In this document: positions 47,196 to 57,912 of the stretch, piece by piece
Layout: every line of letters begins with the position of its first letter
Position numbering within the stretch: position 1 is the stretch's first letter
The notes under the pieces: generated by a model
The model's database searches: none
The model's input: only the letters and a program-made list of their open reading frames with translations
What the model was told of the DNA's origin: nothing
Program-made: the position numbers and the translations under genes
Assembly: GCA_003952965.2 (NCBI GenBank)
Contig: CM025852.1
Span: forward strand, 8,633,127-8,697,126
From: Morella rubra
Lineage: Eukaryota; Streptophyta; Magnoliopsida; Fagales; Myricaceae
Direction of reading: 5' to 3'
DNA length: 64,000 nt

Positions 47196-47615
47196 TGTTG
47201 ACTTTCGCGTTGCTTTTCGAGATTCCATACCCAAACCAAACCACGCCCGAAGTCAAGATTTGCAGGCGGCAAATCTTGCAGCGCAGCAACCACGCCATTT
47301 AATGCAGTGATGAATGCGGTTCATTAACTGCAGCAGCTTGTAGGTCAACAAGAAACAGCTTTACACTTTTCTTCTTCCTCTATAAAATTAGTAACGTGAA
47401 TGAGAGAATGAGAGCAAAGCAAGGTGCGAAGTGTAGAGAGTAAAAAGAGTGAAAGTGAGAAAGAGGTGCTGCAGAGATTGGCCGTGAGAGTTGAGAGTTG
47501 TATATTTTGGTTTGTTGAAATCAAAGTAATCTCCTCTGTGTGGACGTAGGCAAATTGCTGAACCACGTTAAATATTGGCCTCCGAGTGTTTGTGTTTTTC
47601 GTTTTGTGCTCAACA
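47196..47615 (+). repeat. Copia 5' LTR
   Basis: 420 bp, TG...CA ends, with CTATAAAAT (near 47380) as a likely TATA box and GTGTGGACGTAGGCAAATTG near the end. Confidence 0.95.
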
Positions 47616-47617
47616 AG

Positions 47618-47629
47618 TGGTATTAGAGC
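47618..47629 (+). other. Copia primer-binding site
   Basis: TGGTATTAGAGC lies two bases after the 5' LTR. The plant copia consensus TGGTATCAGAGC is complementary to initiator Met-tRNA; one base differs here. Confidence 0.85.
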
Positions 47630-48326
47630 CCGGCAGGTGGTCGAAATTTTCGTTTTTGTATTCGGCTGAGACCAGATCTGTGTCCAAATAGAATTTTGGA
47701 GCTAACTGGGAATTCCTCACGACGAGACGAGCACAACAGTACAAACCGGAGGTCAAACGGACACCGCACGTGCCGATAGAAGTTTCTACGCGTGTGCCCA
47801 CTCTTTGCACGTGCTCCACGCGCCGCTAGCTGTCGGAAACTTCTAACACGCGCCCTCACGCGCTCTAACAGCAGACCACGCGTTGACCACGCGCTGAACG
47901 CGCCAAATCAGGCTCCGGGCAGTACGGGTCATCGAACACGGTTTGGGTTCTTGACCGGGTCTCCGAGTCAACTCGCTGACTCAGCCGAGTTTTGGCCGAG
48001 TTGAGCTGAGTCAGAGAGTCAAATTGTCGAGTCGGGCCAAGTTACCGAGTTGGCTCACCCGAGTTAGAGTTAACGGAGCTCATTAACGGCGTCAGCACCT
48101 CTGGAGAATATTCCGTTAACTTTAAGGGAATATTCTGTTTATGGAAGGAATATTCTAGATTTGCATTTTGTGCATTTGGGCCCAATTTTTGTCCTATTTT
48201 GGGCCGGACCGGTCCTATTCTTAGCTATTTCGACTGTTCTGGACACAACGGGGGGCTCCGTTTTACGAGATTTTACTCCAAACGTAGAGCAACAAGCCAT
48301 TTGAGCTAGTGTTAAAAGCGGAATCA

Positions 48327-49217
48327 ATGGAGGATTCAACTTCTGGTGCAATGATCAAGCTTACGGTGACCAACTACACACTCTGGAGACCCCGGATGGA
48401 AGATCTTCTAAATTGCAAGGATCTATTTGATCCAATAGAAGAGAAAGGAACAAAACCAGACGAGACGCCGGAAAAAGATTGGAAAAAGTCGAACAAGAAA
48501 ACTATTGGTCAGATCAGACAATGGATCGACCATAGTGTATTTCATCATGTTGCACAAGAGACAGACGCCTACACGCTATGGCAAAAGTTGGAGAACATGT
48601 ATCAGGCCAAGACAGCTCGAAATAAGGCTATCTTAATGAGACACCTTGTGAATTTAAAATTGAAAAGCGGTACCTTTGTTGTTGAACACACCAGCGAGTT
48701 TCAGAACCTAGTGAACCAACTTTCAACCGTAGCGTTGAAACTTGGCGATGAAGAACAAGCTCTCTTACTTCTCAGTTCGTTACTAGACAGCTAGGAGACG
48801 TTGGTGGTCTCTCTCAGCAATTCGGCTCCAGATGGCAAACTTACCATGGTGATGGTGAAGGATGCCTTATTTAATGAGGAAGCCAGGAGAAAAGAGGCTG
48901 GTATGGACCAGTCACATGCCTTCGTAACTGAAGGAAGGCACTAACGAAATGGTAGAAGGAGAAGTAGAGGCAGGAGCAGAGGCAGATCCTAAAATCCCAG
49001 CGGTTACCACCAAAAGGGCAAGATGAAATGTTTCCACTGTGGCATCGAAGGCCACTTTAAGAAGAACTATGGGAAGTTACAACGAGAGCAAGACCAATCC
49101 AGCAACCAGCCAAAGAAGGTCGATGGTGAAGCATTTTTCACCATTTCAGGAGATTGTGCCTTACTCTCCACCGGTGAAGAAGAATGTCTCCATGTTGCGA
49201 GTCAAGATGTAGAATGA
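48327..49217 (+). pseudogene. Copia gag, broken
   Basis: From ATG 48327 the product has the copia gag core (LWRPRMEDLLNCKDLFDPI; TLWQKLENMYQAKTARNKA), followed by a CCHC zinc knuckle CFHCGIEGHFKKNY in which the last Cys is Tyr. In-frame stops occur after SSLLDS (48792-48794) and further on (for example after TEGRH near 48943). Gag coats the element RNA in virus-like particles; this copy cannot. Confidence 0.88.
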
Positions 49218-50341
49218 GTGATAGATACAACAGCTTCTTACCACGCCACTCCCCGACAGTGGTACAAAAATTTTGACTCGTTTATGGTGAGTCATGACTA
49301 CAGAAGGACTGCTGCGGACCAGTGTGTGTATATTCGCAAATTCCCAGATAGTAATTTCGTTACTCTACTGCTTTATGTTGATGATATGCTGATAATTGGA
49401 AAAAATGCATCCATAATCAGCAAGTTGAAGACAGATCTCTTTAAGTTCTTCGACATGAAGGACTTAGGACCAGCCCAACAGATATTGGGCATGAAGATTG
49501 TTCGTGACAGGAAAGCTAAGAAGCTATGGTTGTCACAGGAGAGATATGTTGAACAAGTGATCAAAAGGTTCAATATGGAAAATGCTAAGCCAGTCAGTAA
49601 TCCACTGGCTAGTCATTTTAAATTAAGCAAAAGTTCATGTCCCTCATTGAGGGAAAAGGTTGAAGAGATGGCTGCAGTCCCCTACTCTTTAGCTGTTGGT
49701 AGTCTTATGTACGCAATGGTGTGTACAAGACCTGACATCGCTCACGCTGTGGGAGTGTGAGCCGATTTCTTTCCAACCCAGGAAAGGAACATTGGGAAGC
49801 GGTCAAGTGGATTCTCAGGTACCTTAAAGGTACGTCAAAGCTATGTTTGTGCTTTGGGGGAGCTGATCCTGTCTTGGAAGGATATACAGACTTGGATATG
49901 GCTGGTGATCTTGATGGAAGAAAATCTATATCAGGATTCATTTACACATTTTCTGGGGGAGTTGTCTCATGGCAGTCCAGATTACAGAAATTTGTGGCTT
50001 TATCCACACCAGAAGCAGAGTACATTGCTGTAGCAGAAGCTAGGAAGGAAATGTTGTGGTTAAAGCGGTTTCTCCAAGAGTTGGGTATCAGTCAGAAGGA
50101 ATACAAGGTACATTGTGACAGTCAAAGTGCTCTGGATTTGAGCAAGAATTTAATGTACCATTCCCGCCTTAGACATATTGACATTCGCTATCATTGGATA
50201 CGTGAGGTGATGGAGCAACAACTACTAAAGCTTGTGAAGATCCACACAAAAGAGAATCCAGCAGACATGTTGACGAAGGTGGTCACTCGTGAGAAGCTCG
50301 AGCTATGTAGAGACATAGCCGGGATGGACACCTCCAACTGA
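49218..50341 (+). pseudogene. Copia pol remnant: protease stub fused to RT C-terminus and RNase H
   Basis: The frame opens in the protease active-site region (IDTTASYHATP; the DTG triad is DTT here), then passes without a gap into the late part of RT (RQWYKNFDSFM). Integrase and most RT fingers are gone. The RT catalytic box YVDDM is intact. A frame change near 49757 separates it from the RNase H part, which has GYTDLDMAGDLDGRKS, ALSTPEAEYIA, HCDSQSALDL and the end ENPADMLTK, with a stop at 50339-50341. The remains are typical of the Tnt1-type lineage. Confidence 0.92.
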
Positions 50342-50375
50342 TTGATGTCAGGACACAATCTCCTCTTGTGGGTAT

Positions 50376-50388
50376 GGAGGGGGAGAAT
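50376..50388 (+). other. Copia polypurine tract
   Basis: GGAGGGGGAGAAT directly before the 3' LTR, where plus-strand DNA synthesis is primed. Confidence 0.85.
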
Positions 50389-50808
50389 TGTTGACTTTCG
50401 CGTTGCTTTTCGCGATTCCATGCCCAAACCAAACCACGCTCAAAGTCAAGATTTGCAGGCGAAAAATCTTGCAGCGCAGCAACCACGCCATTTAATGCAG
50501 TGATGAATGCGGTTCATTAACTGCAGCAGCTCACAGGTCAACAAGAAACGAATTTACACTTTTCTTTTTCCTCTATAAAATTAGTAACGTGAATGAGAGA
50601 ATGAGAGTGAAGCAAGATGCGAAGTGTAGTGAGTAAAAAGAGTGAGAGTGAGAAAGAGGTGCTGCAGAGAGTGGCTGTGAGAGTTGAGAGTTGTACATTT
50701 TGGTTTGTTGAAATCAAAGTAATCTCCTCTGTGTGGACGTAGGCAAATTGCCGAACCACGTTAAATATTGGCCTCCGTGTGTTTGTGTTTTTCGTTCTGT
50801 GCTCAACA
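50389..50808 (+). repeat. Copia 3' LTR
   Basis: 420 bp, same length as the 5' LTR with no indels between them; about 24 substitutions by eye. Confidence 0.95.
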
Positions 50809-51477
50809 AATAACCTATCAGGAAATATCCCACCTTCTTTCGGTAACTTATTATCTCTTGAAATATTCGTCGTTGGTGGTAATAATCTGGGTGGAAATCT
50901 TCCTGAATCTTTTGGCCAGCTAACGAAACTTACTTTTTTCAGTGCGACTGAAAATAGGTTGTCCGGTACAATCCCTCCATCAATCTTTAATCTCTCATCT
51001 ATGCAAATCTTCAGTGTATCTGAAAATCAATTACGCGGGACTCTTCCTTGGGATTTGGGCATCACCTTACCTAATCTCCAAGGTTTTGGCATCACAATGA
51101 ACCAGTTTATTGGTTCTATCCCTGTCTCGATATCTAATGCGTCATATCTATCTAGTTTGTATCTGGAAAGAAATATGCTAACTGGAACAGTTCCTTCTTT
51201 GGAAAAGCTGCATAGACTGGAAGCGCTTGGCATTGAAGAAAACCTTCTTGGAAATGGCGGAGGAGATGACTTGAGTTTTCTTTGCTCTCTGACGAATGCG
51301 ACGTATCTAAGGAAATTAGCCATAGATCATAATAACCTTGGCGGATTACTACCTGATTTCATTAGCAACTTCTCAACTACTCTCAGCTTTTTACGTCTAA
51401 ACTATAATAAAAGAACCGGAGACATTCCAACTGGGTTAACAAATCTCATCAACTTGGAGGTTCTGCTGGCGGACAAC

Positions 51478-51643
51478 AATGAACTCTCAGGTACAATTCC
51501 GTTCGACCTTGGAAATCTTGGGAAGTTAGTATATTTGGATCTCTCTGACAACAACTTCACAATGAACTCTCAGGTACAATTCCGTTCGGCCTTGGAAATC
51601 TTGGGAAGTTAGTATATTTGGATTTCTCTGACAACAACTTCAC
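51478..51643 (+). repeat. 83-bp tandem duplication in the LRR region of copy C
   Basis: AATGAACTCTCAGGTACAAT starts at 51478 and again at 51561. The two units run to GACAACAACTTCAC and differ at only a few sites. As 83 is not a multiple of three, the frame changes and a TAG follows at about 51610. Confidence 0.92.
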
Positions 51644-53640
51644 GGGGAGCATTCCATCATCTCTAGGAAATTTAGGACTTGTAGTACAGGTATACTTGGG
51701 AGGGAATAAGCTTCATGGCAAAATCCCTCACACTCTAGCTAAATGTCAAAATTTGCTCTTTTTGAACCTTTCTAGAAACAACCTCAGTGGTATTGTACCC
51801 TCAGAAGTGATTGGTCTCTCATCCTCCTTTGTTGGTGTGGACTTGTCTGTGAACCTATTTACTGGTGTCCTCCCGATGGAAATAGGAAACTTAAAAAACC
51901 CTACAGTTTTTATATGTTTCCGAGAATCTGTTTTCCAGTGAAATCCCAGCAAGCATTGGCAGCTGCGTAAGACTAGAGTATCTTAGCTTGGGAAGAAACT
52001 TCTTCCATGGGCACATTCCTTCGTCTTTGGAATCGCTAAGAGGTATTCAATCTCTAGTTCTTTCTCACAACAACTTGTCTGGGGAAATCCCAAAATTTTT
52101 GGAACGTTTCACATTCTTGGAGCTATTGGATCTATCTTTCAACCATTTTGAGGGAGAGGTGCCAGTACATGGAGTTTTCAACAACACAAATGCAACGCGG
52201 ATTGAGGGAAACAACAAGCTCTGCGGGGGCGTATCTGAGTTTCAACTCCCCAAGTGTGAAATAAAAAAATCTAAGGAGAAGACGACGAAGCTGACACTTA
52301 TCTTAAAGTTAGTAATCCCTCTTCTTTTTGCCCGTCTTGGAGTAACTTTGATTCTCTTGTTTCTACTTTGTTGTTTTAGAAAGTAAAGAAAAGAAACCAC
52401 TTCAAGTAGTTCAGGAAACTCACTTTTGAACGTATCATACCAAAGTCTCCTAAAAGCTACCGATGGATTTTCCTCCACTAATTTAGTTGGCATGGGTAGC
52501 TTTGGGTCTGTGTATAAAAGGGTTCTTGATCAGGGTACACGTACAGTTGCTGTTAAGGTACTCAACCTTTTGCACCATGGAGCTTCCAAGAGTTTCATTG
52601 CTGAATGTCAGGCTTTAAGGAACATCAGACACCTAAATCTTGTAAAGGTACTCACAGCATGTTCAAGTGTTGACTATCAAGGTCATGATTTCAAGGCTTT
52701 GGTATACGAATTCATGGTAAATGGCAACCTAAATGAGTGGTTGCATTCGACTTTAAGGGCAAATGAGGTCTTCCAAGAGCAAAGGAACTTGAGTCTTCTC
52801 CAAAGGTTGAACATTGCTATTGACGTTGCTAGTGCATTGGAATATCTTCACCATCAGTGCGAAACACCGATTGTTCATTGTGATCTCAAGCCTAGCAATG
52901 TTCTTCTGGACGATGAAATGAATGCACGTGTAGGTGACTTTGGCTTGGCAAGGTTCCTTCTTGAGCACACACAAGATTGTTCTACTAATCAATCAAGGTC
53001 TATTGGAGTAAGAGGAACAATGGGTTATGCTGCTCCAGGTGAATATCTTACATTTCTCATTTACCGTAACCTCATTAGCGCTAGCTTCTCTTTTCTCTCC
53101 AATTCTTGCATGAGCTTTAGGTATGAAAATATTTGTTCTAACTGTGAGAGCATTTATAGAAGTTATCATATTACAATTCTATGTTATGTGCCCATCTAGA
53201 GTATGGTTTGGGAAACGAGGTGTCAACGTATGGTGATGTCTACAGTTACGGCATACTCTTGTTGGAGATGTTCACGGGAAAAAAACTCACTAATCACATG
53301 TTCAAGAATGGTTTTACCCTTCATGATTTTGTTAGAGTGGGTTTACAAGAACAATTAGTGTACATTGTGGATCCTATTCTTCTTTCGAAAGGAGGAGGGG
53401 AGACAATCAGAGTCCAATTCTTCATGTGGACAATCACAGTCCGAAAAGAAGTTCCAAAATCAGTGAATGCGTGAGTTTGATAGTGAGAGTTGGAGTGAGT
53501 TGTTCCGTGGATGTTCCGAGTGAAAGGATGAATATTGGAAATGCCGTTGCTGAGTTGCATTCGATTCGGCGGAAACTTCTTGGAACAAGAACACGCAGAG
53601 AATCACTTAAGAGGTATAATAGCAAAATCTATTGTGTCTC

Positions 53641-54684
53641 TTTCCTTTGGCCAAGAAAATAATCGGTGTTCGCTTATACTTTTCATTGTTTTGGAACACT
53701 TATAGCATTAATTGTCTGAAATAATTTTCCCACGCAGGCACACAGGCCAGGCTGTTGACTTGTGCAGCGGGCTGCCATCACGACTTGCAAAGTTCAGGAA
53801 GAATAAATTGGAGCAAATAATCCTACTTGTATTCTCTCTTTTGCTTTCTAGTTTAGCTGTCATGTAATCTGTTCCTCTTATATCTATATATTGTCCTAAG
53901 TCTCTTGATTAATGATCTAGGATTTTCTTGAGGTAGATTTTTATTATTATTATTATTTTCTAAGTAATATTCCCATTCAATAAATCTCTAAAAAAAAAAA
54001 ACATAGTTTGGAGGAGTGAAGAAAATAAAGCATTAAGCTAATTCTAATGGAAAGAAACAGATAAGCAACACTGAAAAACAAACTTCCAACAAAAAACCTA
54101 CAAGTCTCCAAAATGAAAATCTTTACGGCCTTCAATTATTGATCTGCTCTTGTGATCGAGAACCCCAAGCCTTACAACTTCAAAATGAGTGGATCATGTG
54201 GATAGTATTATCCCAAGTTTGTGGGGTTCAAATGTTCTTCGTCCCGGCCGCTCAGTTAAAATTAGTCTCTGCTTGATCGCGTACCATTTAAAGCTGGAGG
54301 CTCCAGTACGACTTGATGAATTCTCTATTAATGTAATAATGCATGTATATCAATATCATCACCGCTGTACAGACGTAGAGGCACCCAACTTTTCTAGTCG
54401 TTTGGACCCTCTGTCTACAGACTCAGCGGTTAAGGCAGATCTTTTAAGAAAGAAACAATTGAATAAAATAGATATTAACCTTCGTCCTGGTTAATCAAAA
54501 CAAACCAAACTATTCAACGATGAATCCACTAATTAAATAAAAACTAACTTGAGTTCACTTAATTTATCAAACAAATTAATTAGACACATTTATTAAATAA
54601 TCATAACTCATTGCCTTTGTCTTCATTCATTAATAGTTTTACTTTTAAGATTTGTAACAAAATTAATATCTAGGTCTTTAAAAA
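53641..54684. other. 3' flank of copy C and intergenic DNA
   Basis: The last-exon/3'-UTR block (CACGCAGGCACACAGGCCAG near 53732; ACTTGCAAAGTTCAGGAAG) of the kinase family is present. After it come a TTA-type microsatellite at 53939-53956 and a poly-A near 53990. No gene is seen. Confidence 0.5.
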
Positions 54685-55115
54685 AAAGATGAGAGCGAAG
54701 TTTCAAGGGAAATGATGAATATTGGTGATGTTGTTAAAACGTCTTAGAAGCAGTACGCACAGAAAAACACTTTTAAGGTATAGATAAATCTTATAATATC
54801 CTTGCCCTTTTACTCATATATATCACAACTATCTGTGCTTTGCATAGAGAAATTGCCAGATGGCCAGCAACAAACTTGTGGGTCACGAGGTCCATCAATA
54901 AAGAGGCTATAAAACCCTCAACAAATTGGCGCCGAGACCCACCTGGGCATTTTATGCCCAACCAGACAAAGCGGCCTATGCAAGTATAGAGGCGCAAACG
55001 ATCAGGAAACATATATCAACCGGCCCAGACCAGGATCCAAGAATCGAACTTGTAATCTCCCCTGCTGTCTACAATGGCAGTCACGAACGGTCCAGCAACA
55101 ACATTTCCATTGGCT
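54685..55115 (+). pseudogene. 3' remnant of a receptor kinase
   Basis: GTTTCAAGGGAAATGATGAA followed by TATTGGTGATGTTGTT matches the kinase C-terminal codons (P.ERMNIGDVV) of copies A, C and D. CAATGGCAGTCACGAACGG near 55073 matches the family 3' tail (TGTCTACTATAGCAGTCATG at 62.84 kb). The middle is diverged. Only the last part of a further family member remains. Confidence 0.4.
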
Positions 55116-56316
55116 CTGTTTTTTCTAACTTATAATTTAATTTTTTATGCGTCGTATTCTGTGGAAAATAAGATGCTCCCATCTCAATACCGTCTAAGTC
55201 GATCGTGAGCCCAGATGCGCCTAATTAGTCCATTGATAGGCTTCAATATAATAAATAATTGTGTGAACTTTCTAACCTCCTTACTTAAAATCAACAGGCT
55301 TAATTAATAAGAAAACAATTGGGACAATCTTGGGGAAGTTTCCTCTGGAAATCCTCTTTCCACAAGTCTACAAATATATATATGAGAGTACTGGAGCACC
55401 CAGCTTTAGACGGGACGCTATCGAGGAGAGACTTTTACTCAGAGGAGACGAAGAACATTATATTCATTATCAAACCTGTCAAGAAAAACATACTCTTTTT
55501 TGTTTTTTGTTTTTTGTTTTAATCAAGAAACAAATTCATTTGGACGGCCCTGTCGTTTGGAGCCCGCTGATGGAGTCAACATCGTTTAAGACACGTCTTG
55601 CAAGAAAGAAACAATTGACTAAAATGGAGATTAATGGTCAATGTACACGACTGACTTGAGTTTACGTGATTTATTAAACAGATTAAATTTAAGGGTTAAT
55701 GACCATTTAGTCCACCACGACTTTTAACTCTATATTTTACATCACAATCACCGCTGGCTAGAAACACATACAAACATATATTACGGAGGCAACTTTTCTA
55801 GCTTTTAAGACACGTCTTTTAAAGAAAGAAACAATTGAATAAAACATAGATTAACCTAAACTATTCATGGATAATGACTCCACTAACATAAGCATTGACT
55901 TGGCTTTACATTTAGATAGAAACTTAGTCCCATTTATTAAATAATCATAACTCATATCCTTTTTTTAATTCACTTATAATAATTTTAATTTTACAATTTT
56001 GTTACGAAAATCTCTTGTTCTTTAAAAAGATGAAAGCGAATTCTCTATCTTGCTATATGCACTACATTTAGCCTTACTTTTGATGAATATAGTTTTTAAT
56101 TAGTATAGATGCATGTGTTTACAAGAGTATATTCTCTGTTTGTAAATTTTAGTATATATTAATTTGCCTCGATTTGTAGATACAAGTCATAAGTTCACAA
56201 CATGTACAAAACAAATATTTTGCAATAAGGAACTCTTTATGGTTTATTGAAAATTTAATTTTATCAATGTAATATGTTTTAGTTAAGCATAGAACATAAT
56301 TACCTAACCAAACATC
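55116..56316. other. Intergenic, AT-rich, no gene
   Basis: Fragments near 55560-55620 (TGGAGTCAACATCGT.TAAGA, AAGAAAGAAACAATTGA) recur at about 54440-54470, 55805-55840 and 57640-57670, so this is shuffled upstream DNA of the kinase family. No open frame is convincing. Confidence 0.45.
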
Positions 56317-56504
56317 TAAGGTTGTGTTTGAGTGCCAAAAAAAAAATTATGAAGTGGTTAAAATTTTGTTATGCCAGAGTCTCTGAAAAAGTGAAGAGAG
56401 TGAATATTTGAATGAATATTATAGTGAAAAAGAATAATTTGATGGAGAGAGAGTGATTATTAAATTAGGCCAAAATTTTGGAGTGGCACTCAAACACAAC
56501 TTAA
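56317..56504. mobile_element. Tourist-like MITE with TAA target duplication
   Basis: TAA at 56317-56319 and 56502-56504 flanks a 182-bp body. The inverted ends share TTGTGTTTGAGTGCCA. Size, termini and 3-bp duplication fit PIF/Harbinger-derived MITEs. It is not the same family as the one at 45.8 kb. Confidence 0.78.
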
Positions 56505-57912
56505 ACAATCTTATCTTATCAATAATTGGGTAATTAACTACTATATATTGATATGAATTTATAAAAGTATATTTCATCTGAAAATTAAGGATATCAATAG
56601 AACATGAGTTTAAGAATAAGCTTGAACTCCGTTTAAAAATAAGCAAACAAGCTTGAATATGACTTGTAACTGAATTCAAAGTTATATATAGCGTGGCTTG
56701 TGTTCGAGAATATTAAACAATTCAAGCTTAAACGTTCAAGATCAATCAGATCCTATGGTTGAAATGAGCCAATGTTATTTAGAGGTAAAAACTATAAATT
56801 TCGTCCTATTTCACTTTGGAGCTATAAAAAAATTCGTCAATTAGTTTGCACCCATTTAATCAGATCCTATGGTTGAAATAAGCAACAATTGACCTATGTA
56901 GCAAAATTTTAACGGTTGGATTCTATCAAGGGCACATATAGGTGAATTTGACTCTTAAATAACATTGGTCTCATAATTTAAGAGCAAAGATTGAAGTTTT
57001 CCGTATTTATTCAAATAGATTTCCACGTGATCAATTAATGATCTAATCTACTTAGGAAAAAAAAATAATGATATAATCTGAGAGAGCTACTCCTAGAAAG
57101 CTGAACATATTTGCACCACTTGATTTTTGATAAGCTGATTCTCGTATATATTTGGAATGGACGCAATTTCTCTTCTGGAATATCAATACACCCATTCTAA
57201 TTATGCCTTTAAATGGCTTGCCAAACAGGTGCACAAGGCCCTTGACCGAGTGATGAGGACAAGTATATATATATATTGGAGAAAAAATCCAAATTTGCTC
57301 TCTTGTTGCTTAATTTTGCATCAACATCTATATATAGTCCAAATCGTCGTAATAAGGCTCCCTTATCTGCAGGGATTTCAAAAATGCCTATAGCTAGAAA
57401 TATACTTATAACTTGCTAGTAAAATTAGGTTTTTGTGCCAAATATTTTTTTCTTGTTTCCTAATACAGTAGACAGAACGAGCTCCAAGTTGTAATAGATC
57501 ATGGAAAATGACGTGGTCATAGGATTTGGTCACCGCGTGAGAAAAATTGGGGGAACCACTAGTGTGTGGGACTCTGGTGCAATGACAAAGCAGCCTCTTT
57601 TCCATCATCATCTGGACCGCTGCCTCAGGTGGAGAGTGGTGGAGTCAACATCGTCTAAGAAACAATCTTTAGAAAGAAGATATAGGAATGAACAAAAGTC
57701 TTGTATATATGTGTTTGTTCTCCTCGAAATAATTGCCATGCTCAATGATACCGTGTTGATTCGACCAGACCCAGTCCTTTGCTGTATGACTTTGAATAGC
57801 ACAAAAGACACTGTATTGGCATCACCGTATCTCTTCTATTTAATTCTTGTTGGAAGTTTGCTTTTCTTGAGCTTCGTCGGTACTAGAACGCCGTTTCTTG
57901 AGCCTTATTGTA

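Larger units (their letters stand above)
47191..50813 (+). mobile_element. Ty1-copia (Tnt1/Tork-like) retrotransposon with both LTRs, 3.6 kb
   Basis: AATAA flanks at 47191-47195 and 50809-50813. LTRs of 420 bp (TGTTGAC...CTCAACA) lie at both ends; by eye they differ at about 24 of 420 sites. The order is LTR, PBS, leader, gag, a fused protease/RT remnant, RNase H, polypurine tract and LTR. Integrase and the N-terminal half of the RT are deleted, so it is not autonomous. It sits in an LRR codon region of kinase copy C, in the same orientation. Confidence 0.96.
46654..53640 (+). pseudogene. LRR receptor kinase copy C, split by a copia element
   Basis: Relative of Xa21/EFR and At3g47570, which are plasma-membrane LRR-XII kinases acting in immune sensing. 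From ATG 46654: signal peptide (CIQAFVFLCCFGLSI), LRR N-cap (ETDRLALLDFKAK; SWNDSIHFCQW), LRRs to 47195, then the copia insertion, then LRRs from 50809, a membrane segment near 52310-52375, and a kinase with [31 protein letters not shown] and APE across the intron (donor 53039, second exon from 53200). Breaks other than the insertion: an 83-bp tandem duplication at 51478-51643; one extra C at about 51899-51901; TAA at 52384-52386 just after the membrane segment; and a frame change in exon 2 near 53400-53460. It cannot encode a receptor. Confidence 0.92.
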
